Part shown: positions 56,976 through 64,000 of the stretch, in pieces | How positions within the stretch are numbered: the first letter of the stretch is position 1 | How the letters are laid out: every line of letters begins with the position of its first letter | Position numbers and translations under genes: made by a program | DNA from: JACVRW01 sp963811055 | GTDB taxonomy: Bacteria; Actinomycetota; Thermoleophilia; Solirubrobacterales; Thermoleophilaceae | Direction: 5' to 3' | Length of the DNA stretch: 64,000 nucleotides | Assembly (NCBI GenBank): GCA_963811055.1 | Contig: CAWEPQ010000001.1 | Span: 1-64,000, forward strand | Notes under the pieces: generated by a model | Told to the model about the DNA's origin: nothing | What the model saw: only the letters and a program-made list of their open reading frames with translations | Database searches by the model: none

Positions 56976-57895
56976 GCGGTAGCGGGCGCGAGCCCGATGA
57001 CCTTCAGGCGCCGCTCGAGCGCCTTCATCGCGAAGGCCCGCGTCTCCTCGATCGTGTAGCCGAACACCTCGGGCTCGTCGTCCTCGTCGTACCAGGGCGG
57101 CGTGAGCACCCCGTCGGCGGCCGGGCCGCACTCGACGAGCGTGCGCTGGATGGCATCGCGGTAGCGCGTGTCCTCCTGCGCCATGTCGCGCAGGAACCGC
57201 GCCCCGAAGGCCACGTGGCGGTGCTCGTCGCGTGAGATGTTCGTGAACCCCTCCACGAACCCGGGCAGCGTGCCCTGCTCCTCGTTGTACTCGAGGATGA
57301 AGTGCTGCCCCGTCAGGGCAAGCATCCCCTCGATGATCATGTGGTAGAGCGTGACCGCCTCCACGAGCACCTCGAGGTCCTCGGGCTTGCGGGCGAGGTG
57401 GTCCACACGGCTCTTGAGGTGATCGTCGAAGAGGACGTTGAACTGCGGGTTGAGATGCTCGCTCGTCTCCGCCAGGCGATCCTGGAGGTTGTCCGACTCG
57501 AGCACGCCGACCTCTTCGTAGAAGCGGTTGAAGAAGCGCACGTGGCGCGCCTCGTCGGCGATCTGGGTGCAGAGGAAGATGCGCATCTCCTCGGTGGGCG
57601 CGGCGCGCATCATCGGGCCGAGCTCCTCGGCGACCTTCTGCTCGCCGATGAAGAACGAGCTGAGCCCGTACATGCGCTGGTAGCGCTCCTCCGGCGGGAT
57701 CCGCTCGTGCCAGTCGATGCGGTCCTGGGTGAAGTCGAGGTCCTGGGTGGCCCACTGCTGGCGCTCCCAGAGGTTGTAGAGCTCGTTGTACCCCAGGAGG
57801 TTCACCTCGCCGCGGTCGGCGGACTCCTGGAGGGCGGGGTCGGTGGTGGCCTGGAAGTCCTCGCGGTCGCCGCGCTGAATGACGGGGTCGGTCAA
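56972..57895 (-). CDS. R2-like ligand-binding oxidase / ribonucleotide reductase beta-like protein
   Basis: This 307-residue ferritin-fold protein has di-metal ligands in order: Glu in SSFFIGEQKVAEELG, E-x-x-H in CTQIADEARHVRFFNRFYEE, Glu in LYHMIIEGMLALTG and E-x-x-H in ISRDEHRHVAFGARFL. The pattern resembles R2lox (Mn/Fe oxidase) more than class I R2, and no reductase alpha subunit is adjacent. The start at TTG 57895 is chosen for AGAGGAGA five to ten bases upstream. The natural substrate of R2lox proteins is unknown. Confidence 0.87.
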   Translation of the reverse strand: MTDPVIQRGDREDFQATTDPALQESADRGEVNLLGYNELYNLWERQQWATQDLDFTQDRIDWHERIPPEERYQRMYGLSSFFIGEQKVAEELGPMMRAAPTEEMRIFLCTQIADEARHVRFFNRFYEEVGVLESDNLQDRLAETSEHLNPQFNVLFDDHLKSRVDHLARKPEDLEVLVEAVTLYHMIIEGMLALTGQHFILEYNEEQGTLPGFVEGFTNISRDEHRHVAFGARFLRDMAQEDTRYRDAIQRTLVECGPAADGVLTPPWYDEDDEPEVFGYTIEETRAFAMKALERRLKVIGLAPATA

Positions 57896-57976
57896 GGCGT
57901 CTCTCCTCTTCTTGCTCCCTGGTGGTGAGCGCAGCCTAGCGCAGGCTGGCTGGCCAGCCAAAGGCTCTTGGGGTGC

Positions 57977-58528
57977 CTACGGGCCGGGCTCCGCGGTGGC
58001 CTCGATCCGCACCGCGTTTCCGGCGCCCGTGGCCGACTTGCCCACCAGCGCCGCGCCGGGCCGCAGCCCGTCGAACCGGTGCGAGACCGAGGGCAGCTCC
58101 GAGCGCACCGCGAGCGTGCGGCGCCCGAAACGGAGCACGTAGGGGCCGCCGTCGTCGGAGCGCAGCTCCACACGGATCGAGATGAACGCCGGCACGCGCA
58201 CCACGCGCGGCGTGATCCGGCCGCCGCTGCCCGTGAGCAGCGCCAGCGACTCGGCCGCCACCTCGTCGCCGGCGCCGCCGGTCTGCGTCTCGGGCGAGGT
58301 GGCCGGGGCCGTGGCCCCCGGCTCAATATCGGACTCGCCCGTGGTCGGCGAGTTCTCGGTCGTGTCGGCCGGCTCCGTGGCGGTCGGGGTGGTGGCCGCC
58401 GGGGGCGTGGCCTCCCCATCGTCGTCGCCCCCGCACCCCGCCACGGCCAGCAGCAGCGCAGTGGCGCATATGGCGCAGGAACGCCGGAGCGGGTTTACGG
58501 TTGTGAAGCGGTATGTCAGGGCGACCAT
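57977..58528 (-). CDS. lipoprotein of unknown function
   Basis: This 183-residue lipoprotein has a signal ending CATALLLAVAGC with lipobox LAVAGC. A Thr/Pro/Glu-rich linker runs to about residue 90, followed by a beta domain (PRVVRVPAFISIRVELRSDD, YVLRFGRRTLAVRSELPSVS). The C-terminal domain resembles cupredoxin-like or immunoglobulin-type beta sandwiches, but no metal ligands stand out. The ATG at 58528 overlaps the divergent small gene by 16 bases. Confidence 0.78.
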   Translation of the reverse strand: MVALTYRFTTVNPLRRSCAICATALLLAVAGCGGDDDGEATPPAATTPTATEPADTTENSPTTGESDIEPGATAPATSPETQTGGAGDEVAAESLALLTGSGGRITPRVVRVPAFISIRVELRSDDGGPYVLRFGRRTLAVRSELPSVSHRFDGLRPGAALVGKSATGAGNAVRIEATAEPGP

Positions 58529-58710
58529 GGACACACGGTAATCGCCTGATCGGGCTCGACCCGTACCGCCGGCGCGTGTGGATCGCGGGACAACGGGTTC
58601 ACCACGGCGCCACCGGCGTGATCCTTGCCGTGCTGGGCACCGTGCTGATGGCACACGACCGCAAGGACTATCCGATGTGGTTCCAGCGCGGAGCGGGCCG
58701 CCAGCCCTAG
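58513..58710 (+). CDS. small conserved hypothetical membrane-associated protein
   Basis: This 65-residue protein has a basic N-terminus (GLDPYRRRVWIAGQRVHHGA), one hydrophobic segment (TGVILAVLGTVLMAHD) and an aromatic end (DYPMWFQRGAG). The composition fits small membrane proteins seen in relatives. It overlaps the divergent lipoprotein start by 16 bases and shares CTAG with the convergent hydrolase stop, so it is very tightly packed. Confidence 0.58.
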   Translation: MSGRPWTHGNRLIGLDPYRRRVWIAGQRVHHGATGVILAVLGTVLMAHDRKDYPMWFQRGAGRQP

Positions 58711-59390
58711 ACCGTCAGCGTCCCGCCCGGCTCAAGCACCTCCACGGTGGTCTTGCCACCGGTGCGGGACTCCACGTCCGCCTTGAACGCGTGGGCGTCG
58801 GTCTCGACCGGAGGGAACGTGTCGTAGTGGCACGGGATGACCGTGCCCGCGCCCACGAGCTCCGCGGCGAGGACGGCGTCGTGACGGTCCATCGTGAAGT
58901 GGCCGCCGATGCACATGAGCGCCACGTCCACCGGGTCGCGCTGGCCCACGAGCTGGAGGTCCGAGAACAGGCAGGTGTCGCCGAGGTGGTACACGATCTT
59001 GCCGCCCAGGCTGATCACCAGCCCGGCCGGCGTGGTCACCGTTCCGTTGGGCGTCGTGGAGGTGTGCCAGGCGGGCACCAGCCGCACCCAGCCGCCGTCG
59101 AACTCGACCGTGCCGCCGAGGTTCGGGTTGCTGACGTTCTCCACGCCCTGCTCCTCGAGCTCGCCCGCGATCTCCACGATCGCCACGGTCTGCGCTCCCG
59201 TGCGCTTGGCGATGTCCACCACGTCGCCGTAGTGGTCGGAGTGCCCGTGGGTCAGGAAGATGTGCGTCGGCTCGAGTTCGGACGCCTCTACGGCCGCCTT
59301 GGGGTTGCCGGTGAGGAACGGGTCCACCAGCACCCGCGTGTCACCGTCGGTCAGCTCGAAGCAGGCATGGCCCAGGAAGCGGATGTCCAC
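58707..59390 (-). CDS. UPF0173 metallo-beta-lactamase-fold hydrolase (UlaG-like)
   Basis: This 227-residue enzyme reads MDIRFLGHACFELTDGDTRV, then metal motif IFLTHGHSDHYGDVVDIAKR (HxHxDH). VRLVPAWHTSTTPNG supplies another His, VYHLGDTCLFSDLQLVG the bridging Asp, and TVIPCHYDTFPPVETDA the last His. The complete two-metal site indicates an active hydrolase, probably on a phosphoester or lactone; UPF0173 proteins have no settled substrate. The gene downstream on this strand is the small lipoprotein cluster. Confidence 0.9.
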   Translation of the reverse strand: MDIRFLGHACFELTDGDTRVLVDPFLTGNPKAAVEASELEPTHIFLTHGHSDHYGDVVDIAKRTGAQTVAIVEIAGELEEQGVENVSNPNLGGTVEFDGGWVRLVPAWHTSTTPNGTVTTPAGLVISLGGKIVYHLGDTCLFSDLQLVGQRDPVDVALMCIGGHFTMDRHDAVLAAELVGAGTVIPCHYDTFPPVETDAHAFKADVESRTGGKTTVEVLEPGGTLTV

Positions 59391-59393
59391 GTC

Positions 59394-59717
59394 TCAATCT
59401 CCTTGTTCGTTGGTCTCAGTCTCGAGCTCACGGGCTAGCTCCCAGCCCACAGCCACGCCGATCAGCATGCCCATCCGGGTCTCCTCCGCGATCAGCGTCT
59501 GGATGAGGGTGGCCTGCTCCTGAGGGTCGGGCTCGTTGAGCGCCTGGCGCAGCTGCGACTCGTGGGCCTCGCCGAACCACCCGCCCTCGTTGAGCGCCTC
59601 CGCGAGGATCTGCTGGAGCTGCGGCGCTATCGCCGACACGCGGCGCTCGGCACCCGCGAAGCGCTCGGGTTCCGACAGGGCGCGGACGGCCGCCTCCACC
59701 TGCTCGTCCGTGAACAC
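59394..59717 (-). CDS. conserved hypothetical protein
   Basis: This 107-residue, all-helical acidic protein has segments TDEQVEAAVRALSEPERFAG, PQLQQILAEALNEGGWF and LIAEETRMGMLIGVAVGWEL. It starts with GTG 59717, 10 bases after the rhomboid-like stop, and ends 3 bases before the UPF0173 start, so the three genes form one unit. I do not recognise the family. Confidence 0.68.
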   Translation of the reverse strand: MFTDEQVEAAVRALSEPERFAGAERRVSAIAPQLQQILAEALNEGGWFGEAHESQLRQALNEPDPQEQATLIQTLIAEETRMGMLIGVAVGWELARELETETNEQGD

Positions 59718-59727
59718 CGCCGGGATA

Positions 59728-60513
59728 CTAGAAGGCGCTCTTGCGCGTGAAGAGCGGCAGCGCCAGTCCGAGCACCGCGCCGGTCACGGCGCCGCCCAGT
59801 GCAGCGGCCACGTTGGCCTCGACGACCGCGAACGACAGCAGTACGAGTACGGCCGCCACCACGTAGACGCCGATCAGGTCGTTGCCGCGCTCGTCCCCGC
59901 GGCGCGCGGCCAGCCGGTCGTCCACGAGCCAGGCGAACAGCAGCCCGAGCGCCGCGCCGTTGGCGCCGAGCACGGGGTAGATGACCCTGTCGTCGAGCAG
60001 CGGCGGCACGTCGAGCGTGACGGCGAGCGCGGCCCCGGCGGCTCCGGCGAGTATGAAGATGACCACCACCGGTGCCGGCCCGAAGCGGCGCTCCAGCAGC
60101 GTGCCGAAGATCCCCACCCCCAGCAGCGTCGCGAACTGGTAGCCGAGGCTGTCGTGCACGAGCGGCGTGGCGAAGAAGCGCCACACCTCGTCCCTCACTG
60201 GGACCACGACCCCGCCCACGTCGGTCAGGAGGACCTCGCCGCTGGCCACCACCACCGAGATCAGGAGCGACACGGCTATCAGGGCCAGCGTCGCGTACGG
60301 GCGGGCATCCGGGGCGATGCCCACGATCTCCTCGGCGCGCAGTCGCGGGAGCTTCGCCCGCGCGCGGCGCTTGGGCTCCGCCTTGCCCCCCGATCGATCG
60401 ATCTTCGGGGCGCGCTTACGCACCCGCTGCCCGCAATACGGACATTCGGTGACGTACGGGCTGACCTCGGACCCGCAGTTCTTACAGACGACGAAAAGGT
60501 CCGGCTGAGACAC
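59728..60513 (-). CDS. rhomboid-fold membrane protein lacking catalytic residues, with zinc ribbon
   Basis: This 261-residue protein has an N-terminal zinc ribbon (VCKNCGSEVSPYVTECPYCG, two CxxC pairs) and a basic linker. The six-helix rhomboid core follows, including VWRFFATPLVHDSLGYQFAT and FGTLLERRFGPAPVVVIFIL. The protease serine motif GxSG reads GANGAALGLLFAW, so Ser is Asn. The last-helix His motif AHLGG reads AALGGAVTGAVLG, so His is Ala. It is therefore an inactive rhomboid (iRhom/derlin-like logic) that may bind or retain membrane proteins. Confidence 0.87.
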   Translation of the reverse strand: MSQPDLFVVCKNCGSEVSPYVTECPYCGQRVRKRAPKIDRSGGKAEPKRRARAKLPRLRAEEIVGIAPDARPYATLALIAVSLLISVVVASGEVLLTDVGGVVVPVRDEVWRFFATPLVHDSLGYQFATLLGVGIFGTLLERRFGPAPVVVIFILAGAAGAALAVTLDVPPLLDDRVIYPVLGANGAALGLLFAWLVDDRLAARRGDERGNDLIGVYVVAAVLVLLSFAVVEANVAAALGGAVTGAVLGLALPLFTRKSAF

Positions 60514-60542
60514 TCCCAGGGAGGGTACCCGGCCGAGAAGGG

Positions 60543-61679
60543 CTACTCCTGCGGTATGTCGGCCTCTTCGGGCACCGTGGCCGCCACGATCTCACTCACG
60601 ACCTCGCGCAGGTCGTGGTTGGCCTCGTACACCACCGCCTGGCGCGAGGCGCCGTTGCCGTTCTCGAGAATGTCCTCGATGCACTCGAGGTCGTCGGTCG
60701 AGCCGAGCTCCTCCGCGTGGGGAGCGAGACGGTCGAGCAGGCGGCGCGCCAGGTCGGGCACCGGCACGCGGCCGATGTCGGGCAGGTCCACCAGCGACCC
60801 GCCGAGCCCGTGCCGCGCAGCCAGCCACTTGTTCTCGTCGAGCATCTCGTAGGGATAGCGCGAGAGCTGCGACCCCGCCTCGTAGTGCTCGGCGAGCTCC
60901 TTGACCATCGCCTGGATCAGGCCGGCCAGCGCGATCGTGTGTTCCACGCGCGTCTGAGAGTCCATCACCCGGACCTCGACGGTGCCGAAGTTGGGATGCG
61001 GGCGCACGTCGTACCAGAGGTAGGTGTAGTCGCGGATCACCCGGCTGCCGGTCATGAAGTCGATCCGCGCCGACCAGTCCTCGAAGTCGTCGTAGCGCGG
61101 CGGTATGCCCACGCGCGGGAACGCGCGGAAGATCGGCGTGCGGGTGGAGTCGAGGCCCGTCTGGTCGCCGCGCCAGAACGGCGAGTTGGCCGAGAGCGCG
61201 AGCAGCAGCGGCAGGTGCACCCGCATGCCGTTGGTCACGTGGATCGCCTTGTCGGGATCGTCCACCCCGACGTGCACGTGGATCCCGAAGATGATCTCCT
61301 GGCGAGCGACGAACTGAAGGCCGGCGATCAGGTCGCGGTAGCGCGGGCGGGACACGATCCGCTGGTCCTCCCAGAGCGCGAACGGATGAGTCCCGGCCGA
61401 CCCGATCCGAAGACCCCGTTGCGTGGCCACCTGCTGCACCGTCCTGCGCAGGGCGCGCAGCTGATCGCCCACCTCGCGCGTGTTCGTGCACGGCGTCGTG
61501 GCGATCTCGCACACCGACTCCATCAGCTCCGGCTTGACCTCCCCCTGGGTTCCGGCGTCCCGGAGGTCGGCGAGCAGACCCTCGATGGAGTTCGACAGAT
61601 CGAGCGTCTCCGCATCGACGATCATGAGCTCCTCCTCCACGCCGAGCGTGTAGGAGGGGCCGGAAAAGCGATGCTCCAC
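60543..61679 (-). CDS. YbdK-type carboxylate-amine ligase (GCS2 family)
   Basis: This 378-residue ATP-grasp-like ligase of the glutamate-cysteine ligase 2 family reads YTLGVEEELMIVDAETLDLS, then VKPELMESVCEIATTPC, IFGIHVHVGVDDPDKAIHVT, NFGTVEVRVMDSQTRVE and an ANHDLREVV tail. These are the conserved ATP/Mg and substrate stretches of YbdK-like enzymes, which form weak gamma-glutamyl peptides and may have another true substrate. It lies 29 bases before the rhomboid-like gene on the same strand. Confidence 0.92.
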   Translation of the reverse strand: MEHRFSGPSYTLGVEEELMIVDAETLDLSNSIEGLLADLRDAGTQGEVKPELMESVCEIATTPCTNTREVGDQLRALRRTVQQVATQRGLRIGSAGTHPFALWEDQRIVSRPRYRDLIAGLQFVARQEIIFGIHVHVGVDDPDKAIHVTNGMRVHLPLLLALSANSPFWRGDQTGLDSTRTPIFRAFPRVGIPPRYDDFEDWSARIDFMTGSRVIRDYTYLWYDVRPHPNFGTVEVRVMDSQTRVEHTIALAGLIQAMVKELAEHYEAGSQLSRYPYEMLDENKWLAARHGLGGSLVDLPDIGRVPVPDLARRLLDRLAPHAEELGSTDDLECIEDILENGNGASRQAVVYEANHDLREVVSEIVAATVPEEADIPQE

Positions 61680-61734
61680 GCGGGCATCCTAGCCCTAGCG
61701 GGCGTCGCGGAGACGGCGTAACGTCCTCGGCACG

Positions 61735-62676
61735 ATGTCAGGGCACCGCCTGGGCTACGACGACAAGCTCTACATCCTCGCGTTCGACCATCGCGGCTCC
61801 TTCCAGAAGAAGATGTTCGAGATCGCCGGCGACCCGACGGAGGAGGAGACCGAGCGGATCGCGGACGCCAAGCACCTGATCTTCGAGGGGCTCCTTCGAG
61901 CGTCGGAGCAGGGCGCCGAGCCCGCGGTCACCGGCTGCCTGGTGGATGAGCAGTTTGGCGCGCCCGGGCGAATCCCGCAGGAGGCCAGGGAGCAGGGCTT
62001 CGTGCTCGCCATGCCCGTGGAGAAGTCCGGACAGGACGAGTTCGACTTCCAATACGGGGATGAGTTCGGCGAGCACATCGAGCGCTTCGACCCGGACTTC
62101 TCGAAGGTGCTCGTGAGATTCAACCCGGATGGCGACGCGGACATGAACGCGCGCCAGACGGGGCGCCTCAAACGGCTGTCCGACTGGCTCCACGAACACG
62201 ACCGCAGATTCCTCTTCGAGCTGCTCGTGCCCGCGGAGCCCTCGCAGCTCGAGCAGGTGGGCGGAGACACCGCCCGCTTCGACGCCGAGCTGCGGCCAAG
62301 GCTGATGGAGCGGGTGATCGAGACCCTCCAGGACGCCGGCGTGGAGGCTGACGTGTGGAAGATCGAGGGGCTCGACAACCGGGAGGACTGCGAGCGCATC
62401 GTCGCGATCGCCCGCCGTGGAGGGCGCGACGGCGTGGTGTGCGTGGTGCTCGGCCGCGGCGCGAGCGACGAGACCGTCGATCACTGGCTGCGACAGGGCG
62501 CGCCTGTGGACGGCTACGTGGGCTTCGCGATCGGCCGCAGCATCTGGTGGGACGCCCTCAGGGCCTGGCTCGACGGCGCGCTCGGCCGCGAGCAGGCCGC
62601 GCAGCAGATCGCGGACAAGTACACGCGCTTCGTGCGCGTGTACGAGGAGGCGGCCGGCGTGAACGCCGGCTCGTAG
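61735..62676 (+). CDS. DUF2090 aldolase-like protein
   Basis: This 313-residue TIM-barrel protein reads LYILAFDHRGSFQKKMFEIA at the start and EADVWKIEGLDNREDCERIV (catalytic Lys position). VCVVLGRGASDETVDHWLRQ and YVGFAIGRSIWWDALRAWLD form the phosphate-binding C-terminal part. This is the DUF2090 domain, which forms the C-terminal half of some IolC proteins (2-deoxy-5-keto-gluconate-6-phosphate aldolase activity). No inositol genes are adjacent, so the substrate is open. Confidence 0.87.
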   Translation: MSGHRLGYDDKLYILAFDHRGSFQKKMFEIAGDPTEEETERIADAKHLIFEGLLRASEQGAEPAVTGCLVDEQFGAPGRIPQEAREQGFVLAMPVEKSGQDEFDFQYGDEFGEHIERFDPDFSKVLVRFNPDGDADMNARQTGRLKRLSDWLHEHDRRFLFELLVPAEPSQLEQVGGDTARFDAELRPRLMERVIETLQDAGVEADVWKIEGLDNREDCERIVAIARRGGRDGVVCVVLGRGASDETVDHWLRQGAPVDGYVGFAIGRSIWWDALRAWLDGALGREQAAQQIADKYTRFVRVYEEAAGVNAGS

Positions 62677-62690
62677 TAGCCTTCCCGCCG

Positions 62691-62930
62691 ATGCGGATGC
62701 GTCAGTCCCTAGCGCAGTTCGAGCGCGCCTTCCTCGAGGAGGCCGAGGAGTCTGTCGTACGCCGGGAGCGGCTGCGGAAGACGGCCGCTCAGCGCTCGCG
62801 GGTGCGCCGCGTCGAACGCAGCCGCAAGGCCGGGAAGCTGCGCTTCCTGATGCTCGCGCTCACGCTCGTGGCCACCGCCGTGCTGGTCACGATCGCGATG
62901 TTCGAGACGCTGGCCCGAATCGCCGGCTAG
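62691..62930 (+). CDS. small basic single-span membrane protein
   Basis: This 79-residue protein has a charged helical first half (QFERAFLEEAEESVVRRERL, then RSRVRRVERSRKAGK) and one C-terminal membrane helix (FLMLALTLVATAVLVTIAMF). This is a tail-anchored arrangement. It begins 14 bases after the aldolase-like stop, so it is probably co-transcribed with it. The function is unknown. Confidence 0.68.
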   Translation: MRMRQSLAQFERAFLEEAEESVVRRERLRKTAAQRSRVRRVERSRKAGKLRFLMLALTLVATAVLVTIAMFETLARIAG

Positions 62931-62937
62931 ATCCGGT

Positions 62938-63180
62938 CTAGCTGCTGCCCGCGTCGGACGGCGTGCTCAGCTGCCCGAGCGCCTCGTCCACCTGCTTGCG
63001 ATCCTCCGCCGGGTCGCGACCCTGCTGGATCTCGACGTACACCTCTTTGCGGAAGACCGGAACGGATCGCGGCGCCTCGATTCCGATTCTCACCTTTTCA
63101 CCCATGATCGCGAGCACCGAGATCTCGATGTCATCGCCAACCATGATGCTCTGATTTGACTTACGGGTGAGAACGAGCAC
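62938..63180 (-). CDS. csrA: carbon storage regulator CsrA
   Basis: This 80-residue RNA-binding regulator starts at GTG 63180: VLVLTRKSNQSIMVGDDIEI, then KVRIGIEAPRSVPVFRKEVY, with the RNA-binding Arg near position 44 and GIEAP loop intact. A GGGAGG site lies nine bases upstream. The C-terminal 25 residues (RKQVDEALGQLSTPSDAGSS) extend beyond the typical 61-residue CsrA. It blocks translation of target mRNAs, in flagellated bacteria often flagellin; no flagellar or FliW gene is in view. Confidence 0.93.
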   Translation of the reverse strand: MLVLTRKSNQSIMVGDDIEISVLAIMGEKVRIGIEAPRSVPVFRKEVYVEIQQGRDPAEDRKQVDEALGQLSTPSDAGSS

Positions 63181-63312
63181 GCCGCGGTGCCTCCCCTGCC
63201 TGGTGAAGGACGGATACGTCACTAAAGCAGGCATTCACTAGCGGCGCAAGCGAGTACGGGGCGCTCGACGCGACCCGGAGGCGGTAACCCAGGTTGGTAG
63301 TCTCCGGCCCCC

Positions 63313-63876
63313 TTGGCGCGACGATCGCTAAAGCCCCAGTTGAACCAGATTCGCACGTGGGTGCGGCAGGGCCGCACCGACGCGTGGATCGCCCACCAGC
63401 TCGACGTGTCCGTCGGCGACATCCGGTCGTTCAAGCGCGACCACGATCTCGCCCCGGAGACGAGCGACGCCGACGGCGAGGGCTCGGTCGGAGTCGAGCT
63501 CGACGAGCCGGACCTGCGCGCTGAGGACGACGCCCTCGTGGCGGCCGCCCTCGAGGCGGAGGCCGAGGAGGACGACGACGCCGAGGAAGATCAGCCCGAG
63601 GCTGACGGCGAAGCGTCCGACGACGAGGAAGACGGCGACAAGCCGCGCCCCAAGCGCCGCCGCGGACGCCGCGGTGGACGGGGACGCCGCAAGCGCGGTG
63701 CCCTCGAGGGAACCTTCGACCATGGCGACGAGGGCTACGGGCTATGGCTCGACCCGGCCGTCCAGGACGACCCCGTCTACGCCGAGCACTGGGCCGGGCA
63801 CCGTCCGGTGACCGTCGTCGTCGAGCCCGAGCGGATCGTGATCACCCGCTCCGGTGAAGACGACCCGCCTGCCTGA
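63313..63876 (+). CDS. HTH-like protein with acidic and basic low-complexity segments
   Basis: This 187-residue protein begins RSLKPQLNQIRTWVRQGRTD and AWIAHQLDVSVGDIRSFKRD, a helix-turn-helix-like module of about 45 residues. A strongly acidic stretch (EAEAEEDDDAEEDQPEADGE), a basic Arg/Gly patch (PKRRRGRRGGRGRRKRG) and a final beta segment (HRPVTVVVEPERIVITRSGE) follow. The mix suggests nucleic-acid binding, perhaps ribosome- or RNA-associated. It starts with TTG 63313. Confidence 0.7.
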   Translation: MARRSLKPQLNQIRTWVRQGRTDAWIAHQLDVSVGDIRSFKRDHDLAPETSDADGEGSVGVELDEPDLRAEDDALVAAALEAEAEEDDDAEEDQPEADGEASDDEEDGDKPRPKRRRGRRGGRGRRKRGALEGTFDHGDEGYGLWLDPAVQDDPVYAEHWAGHRPVTVVVEPERIVITRSGEDDPPA

Positions 63877-63894
63877 CCAAAGGCACTCTGCGGA

Positions 63895-64000
63895 CTAGGG
63901 CCGTGCGTGCGTCTCGCGGGCGCGGCCACCGGCGAAGTCGGACGCCTCACGCGCGTAGCGGCTGAACGCGGCATCCACCACGATCGCGGCGTCGGTGCCC
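63895..64000 (-). CDS. C-terminal end of an unidentified gene
   Basis: The last 34 residues of a gene entering from the right edge are visible: GTDAAIVVDAAFSRYAREAS followed by DFAGGRARETHARP and a TAG stop. Codon use is typical of the genome. Too little is present to name a family. Confidence 0.5.
   Translation of the reverse strand, partial: GTDAAIVVDAAFSRYAREASDFAGGRARETHARP

Noticed and set aside
60543..61679. Idea that the YbdK-like ligase, R2lox-like protein and dead rhomboid form a defence island
   Set aside because: The genes are common housekeeping-type families with ordinary composition and different strands; nothing links them to defence.

Overview
The window is very GC-rich chromosomal DNA from a high-GC actinobacterium. 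Many GTG, TTG and even CTG starts, secreted proteins of the type common in Thermoleophilia, a DUF4235 protein, CsrA, a type IV prepilin and an actinobacterial-style c-di-AMP riboswitch suggest the Thermoleophilia/Solirubrobacterales (inference; no rRNA is present to confirm it). I see no CRISPR array, insertion sequence, integrase, prophage or replication origin.

Layout. (1) 1-7.4 kb: a BMP-type (purine nucleoside/simple sugar) ABC importer operon on the minus strand, followed by a small secreted protein and a CoA transferase. It lies next to a GntR/FCD regulator and a divergent isochorismatase-family amidase and HD-like protein. A shared palindromic site sits in both promoter regions. Both permease genes carry apparent single-base frameshifts. 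(2) 7.4-16 kb: an AceE-like E1 with a divergent Lrp/AsnC regulator, an MFS carrier, a lactate 2-monooxygenase-like enzyme with a Tat-exported degenerate paralogue, a crotonase remnant and a VOC protein. (3) 16-25 kb: an orphan XylF-like lipoprotein with a NagB-like protein and a cupin, opposite an AraC regulator; then a DrrAB-type exporter with a divergent TetR, an aldo/keto reductase, VOC and SRPBCC proteins, and an ArsR/AHSA1 pair. (4) 25-40 kb: a stress and ion-homeostasis block with an NhaD/ArsB-type carrier, a CBS protein, NhaA, paralogous NarL-type two-component systems, Crp/Fnr, tandem UspA and a DesK-like kinase. A related G-rich/C-rich motif lies upstream of three of its transcription units. 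(5) 39-48 kb: a c-di-AMP riboswitch in front of a cell-wall hydrolase, two sulfatase-superfamily enzymes, a PLC-like membrane protein, a prepilin, initiator tRNA-Met, Ppx/GppA and a probable structured ncRNA. (6) 48-64 kb: a ThDP enzyme, a haloalkane-dehalogenase-like hydrolase, GAF-GGDEF, a membrane SpoIIE phosphatase with a Pro/Glu-rich ectodomain, a small UAA-anticodon tRNA, an ECF sigma factor fused to a membrane/Pro-rich tail, an R2lox-like protein, a catalytically dead rhomboid with a zinc ribbon, YbdK-like ligase, a DUF2090 aldolase-like protein and CsrA.

How the parts work together. Most operons are tight, with GTGA/ATGA overlaps and a regulator beside the genes it probably controls. 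Four convergent gene pairs end on one shared CTAG. Several proteins look like pseudoenzymes or decayed genes (the lactate-oxidase paralogue, the rhomboid, the crotonase fragment, an ABC-2 permease lacking its first membrane helix). No single locus is a clear-cut novel defence or biosynthetic system. The best leads are the class-I-sized tRNA with a UAA anticodon, the shared motif in the stress block, the membrane-fused sigma factor next to a membrane PP2C phosphatase, and the pseudo-rhomboid.
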